From positions 1 to 35,489 of the forward strand of contig JAGLTQ010000110.1 of NCBI GenBank assembly GCA_023135195.1: a stretch of DNA of 35,489 nucleotides, in the 5' to 3' direction. Positions 10,399-22,348 of this stretch are shown piece after piece; the first letter of the stretch is position 1, and each line of letters begins with the position of its first letter. The translations under genes were made by a program, and so were the position numbers. The notes beneath the pieces were generated by a model. That model saw only the letters and a list, made by a program, of their open reading frames with translations. It did no database searches and had not been told where the DNA came from. The stretch comes from Gammaproteobacteria bacterium (GTDB taxonomy: Bacteria > Pseudomonadota > Gammaproteobacteria > UBA6429 > Thiohalophilaceae).

Positions 10399-10537
10399 TT
10401 TATTTCTATGTACACTCCTCCATTTACTATCCTTTAGATAATAGCGTTAACCTTGTAATTTCTCCTGTCAGATATAACTGAAAACTTTGTAGAATTTATC
10501 TTACAAAACTTAATTTAAAAAATATTCCAGCAAGCAG

Positions 10538-10592
10538 TTGAAAGTTCTCTTTTTGTACTCTATACTCAATTCAACGAGAACAATTAGAGAAC
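10538..10592 (+). promoter_or_regulatory. lexA promoter with GAAC-N7-GAAC candidate operator
   Basis: TTGAAA (10538-10543), 17 bases, then TATACT (10561-10566) make a near-ideal sigma-70 promoter. Three related hexamers surround it: GTTCTC at 10544-10549, directly after the -35, and GAGAAC at 10576-10581 and 10587-10592, downstream of the -10. The last two form GAAC-AATTAGA-GAAC (10578-10592), a direct repeat spaced by seven bases over the start of transcription and the ribosome site. No E. coli-type CTGT-N8-ACAG box is present. The layout fits LexA self-repression through a different operator. Confidence 0.6.
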
Positions 10593-10595
10593 AAA

Positions 10596-11192
10596 ATGCC
10601 AACACTACTTGAAAAACGCATCTTAAACTTTATACACGCTTTCATCGTCAAACATGGTCACAGTCCGACCTTGGTTGAAATAGGTAAAGCAATGGAAATA
10701 AGTTCGAAAGGGACTATTCACCGATATGTACAAAGTTTGCGAAACAAAGGAATGTTGGCAGCACCCGAGCGTGGCTGGCGTGGAATTCGTCTTGCTGATA
10801 ATGCATTGAGTAACTCCACTACCCTCCCATTGGTAGGACGAATTGCCGCTGGCCAACCTATTGAAGCTATACATGATCATGAAGAAATTAATTTAAGTGA
10901 AATGTTTGTCGGTAAAGATCGTTATGCCTTGCAAATAAAAGGCGACTCGATGATTGATATCGGCATTCTTGATGGCGATATTGTTGTGATTCAACCACAA
11001 AATACTGCTCAATTTGGTGATGTTGTGGTTGCTTTAATTGACGATCAAGAAGCAACATTAAAGCGATTTAAAAAACTAAAAGATGGAAGAATTGAATTAA
11101 GCCCGGAAAATCAGGATTTTGAGCCAATGATTTATGATGCTTCAAGAGTAAAAATTCAGGGCTTACTTGTAGGGCAGTTACGGAGTTATTAA
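10596..11192 (+). CDS. lexA: SOS repressor LexA with a non-E. coli DNA-binding domain
   Basis: The 198-residue protein has an N-terminal winged helix-turn-helix and a C-terminal S24 self-cleavage domain. The cleavage site is Ala85-Gly86 (RIAAGQP), the catalytic serine is Ser118 (KGDSMIDIGILDGD) and the lysine is Lys156 (ATLKRFKK), so RecA-stimulated autoproteolysis should work. The recognition region reads MEISSKGTIHRYVQSLRNKG (33-52) where E. coli LexA has RSPNAAEEHLKALARKG. That predicts a different operator, and the promoter lacks a CTGT-N8-ACAG box. It is monocistronic and converges on gyrB. A second LexA elsewhere in the genome is possible. Confidence 0.92.
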   Translation: MPTLLEKRILNFIHAFIVKHGHSPTLVEIGKAMEISSKGTIHRYVQSLRNKGMLAAPERGWRGIRLADNALSNSTTLPLVGRIAAGQPIEAIHDHEEINLSEMFVGKDRYALQIKGDSMIDIGILDGDIVVIQPQNTAQFGDVVVALIDDQEATLKRFKKLKDGRIELSPENQDFEPMIYDASRVKIQGLLVGQLRSY

Positions 11193-11196
11193 ATTG

Positions 11197-11280
11197 ACTA
11201 CAAAGGACGCGGAGTTTACAAATAAGTAATTATAACAATAAATTTAATTCTTACTTTGTGAGCCTCGCGTCCTTTGTAGT
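11197..11280. repeat. Long palindromic intergenic element between lexA and gyrB
   Basis: The left arm ACTACAAAGGACGCGGAG (11197-11214) pairs with the right arm CTCGCGTCCTTTGTAGT (11264-11280). The pairing continues imperfectly inward through TTACAAATAAG and CTTACTTTGTGAG. The fold lies exactly between the convergent stops of lexA and gyrB and could end transcription from both sides. It resembles the dispersed palindromes of the 'GGACGCGGAG' kind. A related but not identical element is at 20293-20400. Confidence 0.65.
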
Positions 11281-11307
11281 TATAAATATTATATATCTAA
11301 ACAGTTT

Positions 11308-14824
<3,517 letters not shown>

Positions 14825-14836
14825 AGAATTACGTCA

Positions 14837-15937
14837 TTATAGACGCATTGGCATAACAACATATTTACTATCAACATCATCTGAACCAAATAATAAACAG
14901 CTGTGATTAGAATCTGTTAGCTGCATAACAACTTCATCAGATTTAATAGTACTTAATGCATCAAGTAAATAGGCAACATTAAAGCCTATTTCAAACTCGT
15001 CACCAGAATAAGAAACTTCGATTATTTCTTCAGCTTCATCTTGTTCAGGATTATGAACCGTCGCTTTTAATTGATTTTCGCTTAATTCAAGACGCATGCC
15101 GCGATATTTTTCATTTGATAAAACAGAAGTACGGTGAAAAGCCTGATATAAATTATCACGTGCACTTTTAATTTCATTATCACATTTTTGCGGGATAACT
15201 TGTTGGTAATCAGGGAATTTTCCATCGATTAATTTAGAAGTGAATATAACGTCCGCAAAGTTAATTCGAATGTGGTTTTCACTTAAAGAAATTTTAATTT
15301 CTTCATCTGACTCTTCTAATAAACGAGAAATTTCATTGATGGCTTTTCGAGGAATAATAACTTGCCTGGTATCACCTGGATTTAAAGAAACTTGTGCCTG
15401 ACAAAAAGCCAGTCGATGACCGTCAGTTGCAACAGAAATAAGCTGATTTTCAGATAACTCAAACATTAATCCATTTAAATAATAACGAACATCTTGTTGT
15501 GCCATACAAAACTGAGTTTGATCGATTAGTTTTTTTAAGATTTTTTGAGAAATATTAAATTCGAATGGTGATATCAACGCATCAATACTTGGAAATTCTG
15601 AAGCAGACAATGTTGATAAAGTAAAACGACTTCTTCCTGATTTTAAAACAGCACGTTCTTGATCAATATGTATTTCAATATTTGAATTTTCTGGTAGTGC
15701 TTTACATATATCTAAAAGCTTACGAGCAGGTAAAGTCGTTTCACCCTCTTCGTTATTTTTAATATTGCATTTATTAATGATTTCTACTTCTAAATCAGTA
15801 CCCGTTAAAGATAATGTATTGTCTTTGACAGATATTAAAACGTTAGAAAGTATAGGAAGTGTTTGTCTACGCTCAATAACACTATTAACCATTTGTAAAG
15901 GGTTTAGTATTGCATCTCGTGAAATACTGATTTTCAT
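14837..15937 (-). CDS. dnaN: DNA polymerase III sliding clamp (beta subunit)
   Basis: DnaN is the ring-shaped processivity clamp for DNA polymerase III and the landing platform for many repair proteins. The 366-residue length is that of the three-domain bacterial clamp. It starts MKISISRDAILNPLQMVNSV and has the family blocks RRQTLPILSNVL, ATDGHRLAF and the C-terminal YVVMPMRL that closes the protein-binding pocket. It lies between the oriC-like gap and recF, and is probably cotranscribed with recF (12-bp gap). Confidence 0.97.
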   Translation of the reverse strand: MKISISRDAILNPLQMVNSVIERRQTLPILSNVLISVKDNTLSLTGTDLEVEIINKCNIKNNEEGETTLPARKLLDICKALPENSNIEIHIDQERAVLKSGRSRFTLSTLSASEFPSIDALISPFEFNISQKILKKLIDQTQFCMAQQDVRYYLNGLMFELSENQLISVATDGHRLAFCQAQVSLNPGDTRQVIIPRKAINEISRLLEESDEEIKISLSENHIRINFADVIFTSKLIDGKFPDYQQVIPQKCDNEIKSARDNLYQAFHRTSVLSNEKYRGMRLELSENQLKATVHNPEQDEAEEIIEVSYSGDEFEIGFNVAYLLDALSTIKSDEVVMQLTDSNHSCLLFGSDDVDSKYVVMPMRL

Positions 15938-15942
15938 ATGAA

Positions 15943-16146
15943 TCCTTATATATTATTAATATATATATTAAATTATTATTACTATTATTAGTAAAGGCAA
16001 AATCTGTGCACAACACCTTTTTTTCTTTAGTTATCAACAGGTTATATTAATGATAACACTGTGTATTAAAGCAATATAAGCACTTAGTATGTTGTGGATA
16101 ACATGTTAAGAAGTGCTTCTTTTATTTTTTCTAAAAGTTATCCACA
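15943..16146. other. oriC: Candidate replication origin (oriC) in the dnaA-dnaN gap
   Basis: The 220-bp gap has a dense set of DnaA boxes. TTATCCACA occurs exactly at 16138-16146 (plus) and 16093-16101 (minus). TTATCAACA is at 16031-16039, and weaker one-mismatch boxes lie at 16005-16013 and 16060-16068. An almost pure A/T tract at 15943-15992 (runs of TATTA and ATATAT) next to the boxes would serve as the unwinding element. No GATC occurs in the gap, so SeqA/Dam control as in E. coli is not supported. The dnaN promoter must also lie here. Confidence 0.75.
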
Positions 16147-16157
16147 GGATATACCCA

Positions 16158-17501
16158 TCATGTTGTTAGTGTTCTTAACAGGTTAGTAAAATCTTCTTTT
16201 ATCATTAATTCTTCTTCTTTTAATTCCGCTATTTTACGGCAAGCATGAATTACAGTTGTATGGTCACGCCCTCCAAAGGCATCTCCAATCTCTGGCAAAC
16301 TATGGTTTGTTAATTCTTTACATAGTGACATGGCCATTTGTCTTGGTCGTGCAATGGAACGGCTTCGTTTTTTTGATAATAAATCAGCTATACGAATTTT
16401 GTAATACTCAGCAACCATTTTTTGAATATTATCTATAGTAACTAATTTTGCTTGTAACGCTAATAAATCTCGTAAAGCCTCTTTTGCAAAATCTAAAGTT
16501 ATTGGTTTACCGGTAAAAGAAGAGTTTGCGATAACACGCCTTAATGCACCTTCAAGTTCGCGAATATTTGAAGGCAGGCGTTTAGCAATAAAAAAGGCCA
16601 CCTCATGAGGTAGCTCTATACCAGAGAGAGAAGCTTTACTTAAGAGTATAGCAACACGTGTTTCTAATTCCGGAGGTTCAATAGCGACCGGTAAGCCCCA
16701 GCCAAATCGTGATTTTAATCGATCTTCCAATCCATCAACTTCTTTTGGGTAACGATCGCAGGTCATAATTATTTGTTTTTGACCTTCTAATAAAGCATTA
16801 AAAGTGTGAAAAAATTCTTCTTGAGAACGCTCTTTTTTAGCAAAGAATTGAATGTCATCGATTAGCAATGCATCAACAGTTCGATAATAGGCTTTAAATT
16901 CATTTATCCGGTTATGTTGTAATGCTTTTACCATATCAGCAACAAATCGTTCTGAATGCAGATAAACCACGTTTGCATCAGGATTGTGTTTTATCAAATC
17001 GTTGCCAATTGCATGCATTAAGTGCGTTTTACCTAAACCAACACCACCATAAATGAGCATAGGGTTATAGCTTTCACCTGGATTAATAGAAACTTGCATA
17101 GCTGCCGCTCGAGCAAGTTGGTTTGAGTTACCTTGAACAAAATTATCAAATGTAAAGTTTGGGTTTAGTGTAGAGCTTCGTTTTGGTTTTACTGGCCTTG
17201 CAATACTTGAATTAAAATCCGGTCGTGAGGATTCACCTGCATTTTCAGTATCAGTAATTTTTTCACTGCCTATTTCAATAGAGACTAATGGTGGATTGTC
17301 AGCAAGAGAATCTAAGATAGTCTGAATTTGAGTTAAGAAGTGCTCACAAACCCAATCACGAACAAATTGGTTTGGTGCAAGTAATTGAATATCATTATTT
17401 CTAAAAACAACTTGTAGGGGGCGAATCCAGGTGCTGAATTGTTGCGCACTTAGATTGTTTTCAAGTTGTGAGAAACATTGATCCCAAATGGGTTGGGACA
17501 C
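16158..17501 (-). CDS. dnaA: Chromosomal replication initiator DnaA
   Basis: DnaA is the AAA+ initiator that binds DnaA boxes, melts the origin and loads helicase. The 447 residues follow the four-domain plan. An N-terminal helicase-interaction domain opens with [19 protein letters not shown], followed by a variable linker. The AAA+ core has Walker [17 protein letters not shown] and Walker [11 protein letters not shown]. The C-terminal DNA-binding domain carries the signature [16 protein letters not shown]. The start is GTG. It is divergent from rpmH and has DnaA boxes both upstream (17574) and downstream (oriC candidate). Confidence 0.98.
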   Translation of the reverse strand: MSQPIWDQCFSQLENNLSAQQFSTWIRPLQVVFRNNDIQLLAPNQFVRDWVCEHFLTQIQTILDSLADNPPLVSIEIGSEKITDTENAGESSRPDFNSSIARPVKPKRSSTLNPNFTFDNFVQGNSNQLARAAAMQVSINPGESYNPMLIYGGVGLGKTHLMHAIGNDLIKHNPDANVVYLHSERFVADMVKALQHNRINEFKAYYRTVDALLIDDIQFFAKKERSQEEFFHTFNALLEGQKQIIMTCDRYPKEVDGLEDRLKSRFGWGLPVAIEPPELETRVAILLSKASLSGIELPHEVAFFIAKRLPSNIRELEGALRRVIANSSFTGKPITLDFAKEALRDLLALQAKLVTIDNIQKMVAEYYKIRIADLLSKKRSRSIARPRQMAMSLCKELTNHSLPEIGDAFGGRDHTTVIHACRKIAELKEEELMIKEDFTNLLRTLTT

Positions 17502-17573
17502 AGCTTACCCCTAAAATATAATTGAAATATGATGGTTAAATTTGTGGGGAGAGTTTACCAGTAACAGGAAAAG

Positions 17574-17582
17574 TTATCCACA
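17574..17582 (+). promoter_or_regulatory. DnaA box in the dnaA-rpmH divergent gap
   Basis: A perfect TTATCCACA lies 73 bp upstream of the dnaA start. A single box here, against several in the dnaA-dnaN gap, fits DnaA autoregulation better than a second origin. The rest of the 17502-17782 gap holds the rpmH promoter and no gene. Confidence 0.65.
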
Positions 17583-17682
17583 GGCTGGATTAAGAAATAT
17601 GAGAAGAAAAGGTATGATCTCATTAGAGCAAGAAAATCTAACCAAATTAAACATTTAAGTCATGTACAAATATAGATTTTAG

Positions 17683-17711
17683 TTGACAGCGAAGCCATTG
17701 GGCAGTATTGT
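17683..17711 (+). promoter_or_regulatory. Sigma-70 promoter of the rpmH-rnpA operon
   Basis: TTGACA (17683-17688), a 17-base spacer and TATTGT (17706-17711) give a strong -35 and a fair -10. Transcription would start near 17718, about 65 nt before rpmH. Confidence 0.6.
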
Positions 17712-17782
17712 TCGCGCCTATTTTTTGAACAGTTATCAGGTCTTTTTTGGCTTGAAATTGAATATATTTAACGGTTATCGCT

Positions 17783-17917
17783 ATGAAAAGAACATTTCAA
17801 CCAAGTAATTTAAAACGCGCTCGTACACACGGTTTTCGTGCTCGCATGAGTACAACAGGTGGCCGTAAGGTTATCAATGCTCGTCGTGCTAAAGGCCGTA
17901 AACGCCTCGCTCCATAA
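17783..17917 (+). CDS. rpmH: 50S ribosomal protein L34
   Basis: A 44-residue, highly basic protein: it begins [20 protein letters not shown] and ends [10 protein letters not shown], the near-universal bacterial L34 sequence. It binds 23S rRNA in the large subunit. The position, divergent from dnaA and 18 bp before rnpA, is the classic one. It leads the rpmH-rnpA-yidD-yidC-mnmE cluster. Confidence 0.97.
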   Translation: MKRTFQPSNLKRARTHGFRARMSTTGGRKVINARRAKGRKRLAP

Positions 17918-17935
17918 TCTGGTTTTCTTTCTCCA

Positions 17936-18304
17936 ATGTTAACTCGGTTAACCGGGCGTTTTGCTCGGCAGCAACGGTTAACCCAAGCGTCTGAGTTTAA
18001 AAGTGTATTTGCGAATCCTTGTGTGAAACAGGGTGATGCGAGTATGTTGTTGTTGGGGATTAAAAATGACAAAGATACTGCGCGTCTCGGTCTCGCAGTT
18101 GCAAAAAAGCAGTTGAAGCGTGCAGTTTCACGAAATCGCTTTAAACGTCTTACCCGAGAAAGCTTTCGTCATCATCTTGATATTATAAAAAACCTCGATA
18201 TTGTTGTAATTGCACGCGCTGGTGCAGAACGTAAAACAAACCGTGAATTACTCGATTTGTTATCTAAAAACTGGCATATCTTAAGTAAAAAATGCGAAAA
18301 ATAA
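17936..18304 (+). CDS. rnpA: Ribonuclease P protein component
   Basis: The protein subunit that helps the RNase P RNA trim the 5' ends of pre-tRNAs. The 122-residue protein is basic and has the RNase P signature [15 protein letters not shown], preceded by [16 protein letters not shown], the substrate- and RNA-contacting helix of the family. It lies 18 bp after rpmH, and its last codons overlap the start of yidD by 13 bp, which suggests translational coupling. Confidence 0.96.
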   Translation: MLTRLTGRFARQQRLTQASEFKSVFANPCVKQGDASMLLLGIKNDKDTARLGLAVAKKQLKRAVSRNRFKRLTRESFRHHLDIIKNLDIVVIARAGAERKTNRELLDLLSKNWHILSKKCEK

Positions 18305-18540
18305 TCTCAGGTATAATTGGCTTATATCGCTATTTAATTAGCCCCATTTTAGGTCCAAGCTGTCGTTATATACCAACTTGCTCAGAATATTCGCAAGAAG
18401 CTGTTATGCGGTTTGGCGTAATAAAAGGTGGCTGGCTTGCAATTAAACGCATCTTAAGCTGTCACCCATGGGGTAACTCCGGTTATGATCCGGTACCGGA
18501 AAAACATGAGTGTTCACATAAAGAACATCATAAAGAATAA
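18292..18540 (+). CDS. yidD: Membrane protein insertion efficiency factor YidD
   Basis: An 82-residue protein with the whole YidD core: [40 protein letters not shown] and RILSCHPWG-x-GYDPVPE. The three conserved cysteines are present. YidD is membrane-associated through an amphipathic start and assists insertion of proteins by YidC. It overlaps rnpA by 13 bp and precedes yidC by 49 bp, the standard order. Confidence 0.96.
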   Translation: MRKIISGIIGLYRYLISPILGPSCRYIPTCSEYSQEAVMRFGVIKGGWLAIKRILSCHPWGNSGYDPVPEKHECSHKEHHKE

Positions 18541-18589
18541 ATACATTACTTTTAATTTAAGAACCTAACGATAAAAAGAAGTTTTAATT

Positions 18590-20290
18590 ATGGAACAACA
18601 ACGTTTATTTTTAACCATCGGTTTATTTTTTCTTTTATATCTAGCCTATGATGCGTGGCAATTAGAATTTGGGCCCAAACAACCTATAGTTATTACACAA
18701 ACTACAAATGGTGTCGGTCAGGCACAATCTGGAAATGTTCCATTAGGTGCAGATAACACATCATCTGCCGCAATCCCTCAATCAATAAGTTCAAATACAT
18801 CAGTGCCATCTGCAATAAGTGCTCCGGTGGCAAAAACAATACAACAAGCAGAGCGCATTAATGTTGAAACAGATGTGTTGCAATTAGAAATAGATTCTCG
18901 TGGTGGAGATGTTCGTATTGTTGATTTAGTTCAATATCCAGAAACCAGTAAAGACGATACAAAAGCATTTCGTTTAATGAGTGATGCCAGTAAGAATTTG
19001 TTTATCGCACAATCTGGTTTTGCCGGTAAACGAGAACTAAATAATGGAACCATTACTAAAGCGCCGAACCACAATAGTATATATAAAGTTGAAAAAACGT
19101 CTTATAAACTTGCAGATGGTCAGGATGTTTTAAGAGTGAACTTATTCTGGAACAGTCCAGAAAATGTTTTATTTATAAAAACATATGAATTCAAAAGAAA
19201 CAGCTATGAAATTAGTGTTTCACATAAAATAGAAAACCACAGTAATAGAATGTGGCGCGGTAATTTGTATCAACAGTTACAACGTAAAGATTATGAAGAT
19301 GAAAATCAGTCTTCATTCATTTATACCTATACTGGTGGTGTTATATACAGTCCTGAAGAAAAATATGAAAAAATTAATTTTTCTGATATGGAAGATGAAG
19401 ATTTAAAGCGTGATATCAAGAGTGGTTGGGCAGCCGTTATTCAACATTATTTTCTAGCTGCCTGGGTTCCTCCTGTAGATAGCCAGCAAAGTTATTTTAC
19501 TCGTGATTTAAATGAGTCTCGATATGCTATTGGTATGAAAGCAAGTAACGAAGTTCAAGTTGCTGGTGGGTCAAGTCAGGTACTTACTAATACATTATAT
19601 GTGGGGCCAAAGATTCAACAAGAGCTGGAAATAATTGCACCCGGTTTAGAATTAACGGTTGATTACGGTGTGCTTACTTTTATTGCAAAACCTATTTTCT
19701 GGTTATTAACGAAAATTCATAATTTTGTCAGTAACTGGGGTTGGTCAATTATTTTATTAACCATGCTGATTAAGTTGGTGTTTTATAAACTTTCAGAAGC
19801 AAGTTATAAATCAATGGCAAACATGCGTAAGGTTCAACCGCGTTTAGCTGCAATGAAAGAACGTTTTGGTGATGATCGTCAAAAGATGAATCAAGCCATG
19901 ATGAAAATGTACAAAGAAGAAAAAATTAATCCGCTCGGTGGTTGTTTGCCAATTCTTGTACAAATTCCCGTGTTCATTTCACTCTACTGGGTATTACTGG
20001 AAAGTGTTGAATTACGTCAGGCAGACTGGATTTTCTGGTTTACTGATTTATCGGCGAAAGATCCGTATTTTGTTTTACCTTTATTAATGGGTATTACAAT
20101 GTTCATTCAGCAAAAACTGAATCCTGCGCCGTTGGATCCAATGCAAGCAAAAATCATGTCGGCATTACCAATTGTATTTACAGTATTTTTTGCCTTCTTC
20201 CCATCAGGTTTGGTTTTATACTGGGTTGTAAATAATACATTATCGATTGCACAGCAATGGTATATCACGCGGATTGTTATAAAAGCTTAA
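18590..20290 (+). CDS. yidC: Membrane protein insertase YidC
   Basis: YidC inserts and folds inner-membrane proteins, alone (for example the ATP synthase c subunit) or with SecYEG. The 566-residue protein has an N-terminal anchor (LFLTIGLFFLLYLAYDAW), a Ser/Ala-rich linker, the large periplasmic domain and the conserved C-terminal five-helix core. In that core, SWGWSIILLTMLIKL-like and INPLGGCLPILVQIPVFISL stretches are plain. The start follows an AAAGAAG ribosome site. The length matches gammaproteobacterial YidC (about 540-570). Confidence 0.97.
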   Translation: MEQQRLFLTIGLFFLLYLAYDAWQLEFGPKQPIVITQTTNGVGQAQSGNVPLGADNTSSAAIPQSISSNTSVPSAISAPVAKTIQQAERINVETDVLQLEIDSRGGDVRIVDLVQYPETSKDDTKAFRLMSDASKNLFIAQSGFAGKRELNNGTITKAPNHNSIYKVEKTSYKLADGQDVLRVNLFWNSPENVLFIKTYEFKRNSYEISVSHKIENHSNRMWRGNLYQQLQRKDYEDENQSSFIYTYTGGVIYSPEEKYEKINFSDMEDEDLKRDIKSGWAAVIQHYFLAAWVPPVDSQQSYFTRDLNESRYAIGMKASNEVQVAGGSSQVLTNTLYVGPKIQQELEIIAPGLELTVDYGVLTFIAKPIFWLLTKIHNFVSNWGWSIILLTMLIKLVFYKLSEASYKSMANMRKVQPRLAAMKERFGDDRQKMNQAMMKMYKEEKINPLGGCLPILVQIPVFISLYWVLLESVELRQADWIFWFTDLSAKDPYFVLPLLMGITMFIQQKLNPAPLDPMQAKIMSALPIVFTVFFAFFPSGLVLYWVVNNTLSIAQQWYITRIVIKA

Positions 20291-20292
20291 AA

Positions 20293-20400
20293 ATATTTAC
20301 CGCGAAGACGCAGAGAACGCAAAGAAAACCTAAATTTAAAATTCCTATGTTTTGGTTTTTAAAACTTAGCGCTCTCTGCGTCTCCGCGGTGAAAAAATAT
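20293..20400. repeat. Long palindromic intergenic element between yidC and mnmE
   Basis: The left arm ACCGCGAAGACGCAGAGAAC (20299-20318) pairs with the right arm, whose outer part reads CTCTCTGCGTCTCCGCGGT (20372-20390), with A/T flanks that also pair. A second inner inverted pair, AAAACC and GGTTTT, lies near the centre. The 'CCGCGgAGACGCAGAG' theme is a widespread dispersed bacterial palindrome. It separates yidC from mnmE, which otherwise often lie close together. Confidence 0.7.
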
Positions 20401-20416
20401 TTAATTGGAATTCGTA

Positions 20417-21757
20417 ATGGATCAAACTACCGATACGATTGCAGCAATTGCCACACCTCCCGGACGGGGAGGTGTCGGTATAATCCGAATCTCAGGTCCT
20501 TTGGCTAAATCGATAGCTGAAAAAATATTAGGCAAAATACCCAAACCCCGTTTTGCTGATTACCTTCCTTTTTTAGATCAAAATAATGATGTCATTGATT
20601 CTGGCCTGGCACTCTATTTTGTCGCGCCTAATTCCTTTACCGGGGAAGATATTCTCGAATTGCAGGGCCACGGTGGTCCGGTTGTCATGGATTTGCTGTT
20701 ACAGCGTGTGATTAGTTTAGGCGCACGAATTGCTCAACCTGGTGAATTTTCTGAACGTGCTTTTCTGAATGATAAAGTGGATTTGGCCCAGGCCGAAGCA
20801 ATTGCCGATTTAATCGAAGCAGGTTCAGAACAAGCAGCAAAATCAGCTGTTAAATCACTACAAGGTGAGTTTTCTCGGTGGGTAGGTGAAAGTGTGGAAG
20901 CACTTACTCACTTAAGAATGTATGTGGAAGCGTCTATTGATTTTCCAGAAGAAGAAATTGATTTTTTGTCCGATGGCCATGTAACGACAAGTTTAGAAAA
21001 TATCCTCACTGAAATGGATAAAATTTTTGCTTCTGCTCAACAAGGTGTTTTGTTGCGTGATGGTATGCGCGTGGTTCTTATTGGCCAGCCCAATACGGGG
21101 AAATCGAGTTTATTAAATGCATTAGCAGGCCGAGATTCTGCGATTGTGACCCATATTGCGGGTACAACACGAGACGTGCTCCGCGAAGAAATTAATATTG
21201 ATGGCATGCCATTACATGTAATTGATACGGCGGGGTTACGTGAAAGTGATGATGTCGTCGAACAAGAAGGTATAAAGCGTACCTGGATTGAAATTGAACA
21301 AGCTGATCGAGCCCTTTTGCTGGTTGATGATAAAACAGGCATTACCGAAGAAGATGAGAAAATTCATCAAAAGTTGCCGGCGTCGTTGGAAGTGACCATA
21401 GTCCATAATAAAATCGATTTAACCAACAAGTCAGCATCAATAAATGAAAATGAAATTGCCCTTTCTGCAAAATCTGGTGAAGGTGTAGAGTTATTACGTG
21501 AGCACCTGAAAAAAATAATGGGGTACACTGGTTTAACCGAAGGGGTTTTCCTTGCTCGACGCCGCCACCTTGATGCCTTAATTCGCGCTAAAGAATTTGT
21601 TATCAATGGCCAAACTCAGTTACGAGAATCCAAAGCAGGTGAATTACTGGCTGAAGATCTTCGGCAAGCTCAGCAGGCTCTGGGTGAAATTACCGGTTTT
21701 GTAAGCAGTGATGAATTATTAGGTAAAATCTTTTCAAGTTTTTGTATTGGAAAGTGA
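20417..21757 (+). CDS. mnmE: tRNA U34 modification GTPase MnmE
   Basis: MnmE (TrmE) is the GTPase partner of MnmG in making cmnm5U34. The 446-residue protein starts [20 protein letters not shown], the typical folate-binding N-domain opening; a TTG four codons upstream is less likely. The G domain has [14 protein letters not shown] (G1), TTRD (G2), DTAG (G3, [10 protein letters not shown]) and NKID (G4). The protein ends in the invariant CIGK, whose cysteine is conserved in the family. It follows the palindrome after yidC. Confidence 0.97.
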   Translation: MDQTTDTIAAIATPPGRGGVGIIRISGPLAKSIAEKILGKIPKPRFADYLPFLDQNNDVIDSGLALYFVAPNSFTGEDILELQGHGGPVVMDLLLQRVISLGARIAQPGEFSERAFLNDKVDLAQAEAIADLIEAGSEQAAKSAVKSLQGEFSRWVGESVEALTHLRMYVEASIDFPEEEIDFLSDGHVTTSLENILTEMDKIFASAQQGVLLRDGMRVVLIGQPNTGKSSLLNALAGRDSAIVTHIAGTTRDVLREEINIDGMPLHVIDTAGLRESDDVVEQEGIKRTWIEIEQADRALLLVDDKTGITEEDEKIHQKLPASLEVTIVHNKIDLTNKSASINENEIALSAKSGEGVELLREHLKKIMGYTGLTEGVFLARRRHLDALIRAKEFVINGQTQLRESKAGELLAEDLRQAQQALGEITGFVSSDELLGKIFSSFCIGK

Positions 21758-21839
21758 TTTAAGCTAAATAACCTTAAAGATAGTTTAGATATATCTGATA
21801 GTCTTAAAACATATTAAAAATAATAACTGGAGTAATGGA

Positions 21840-22289
21840 ATGAAAGAATTTACACGTCGAGATTTATTAAAAGGGGCGGTTGTTGCAACTGCAGCAATGG
21901 CGACCGGAGCAAGTAGCTCGACATTTGGTGCGAGTCATGAGCATATGCATCATGGAAATCCAAATAGTGGTTTGGTTGATACAGCATTAGATTGTATTAA
22001 AACAGGACAGGCTTGTTTAGATCATTGTATTGATTTGTTTAAAATGGGTGATACATCGGTTGCAGATTGTGCAGATAAAGTCACTGAAATGTTAGCCATG
22101 TGTAATGCGTTATCACAAATGGCATCTTATCAGTCAAAACATTTAGCCGCAGTGGCAAAAGTATGTGCTGCAGTATGTAAGGATTGTAAAAAAGCCTGTG
22201 ATAAACATGCAGATAAGCATGAGGCTTGTAAAGCATGTGCAGAGTCTTGCGAAAAATGTATTAAGGCTTGTGAAAAGATAGCAGCATAG
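21840..22289 (+). CDS. Tat-exported four-helix-bundle copper-storage-like protein
   Basis: A 149-residue protein with a twin-arginine signal (TRRDLLKG followed by VVATAAMATGASSSTFGA). The mature part has 14 cysteines spaced along helices as CxxC and CxxxC (QACLDHC, KVCAAVCKDCKKACD, EACKACAESCEKCIKACE), plus an HMHHG stretch near the start. This is the pattern of Csp1, the four-helix bundle that stores many Cu(I) ions. Csp1 has 13 cysteines and is also Tat-exported; that is family knowledge. A TGGAG ribosome site precedes the ATG. The gene is alone, with a terminator after it. Copper storage is inferred, not shown. Confidence 0.85.
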   Translation: MKEFTRRDLLKGAVVATAAMATGASSSTFGASHEHMHHGNPNSGLVDTALDCIKTGQACLDHCIDLFKMGDTSVADCADKVTEMLAMCNALSQMASYQSKHLAAVAKVCAAVCKDCKKACDKHADKHEACKACAESCEKCIKACEKIAA

Positions 22290-22304
22290 TAAGTTTATTT
22301 ATAA

Positions 22305-22344
22305 AACCCAATCAGGCTTAGTTATAGTTTGATTGGGTTTTTTT
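22305..22344. terminator. Rho-independent terminator after the copper-storage gene
   Basis: The arms AACCCAATCA (22305-22314) and TGATTGGGTT (22330-22339) pair perfectly around a 15-base loop and are followed by a T run on the plus strand. It sits between convergent genes. Confidence 0.85.
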
Positions 22345-22348
22345 ATTA

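Noticed and set aside
17574-17582. The dnaA-rpmH gap as the replication origin
   Set aside because: Only one DnaA box and no A/T-rich tract beside it; the dnaA-dnaN gap has several boxes and an unwinding-like tract.
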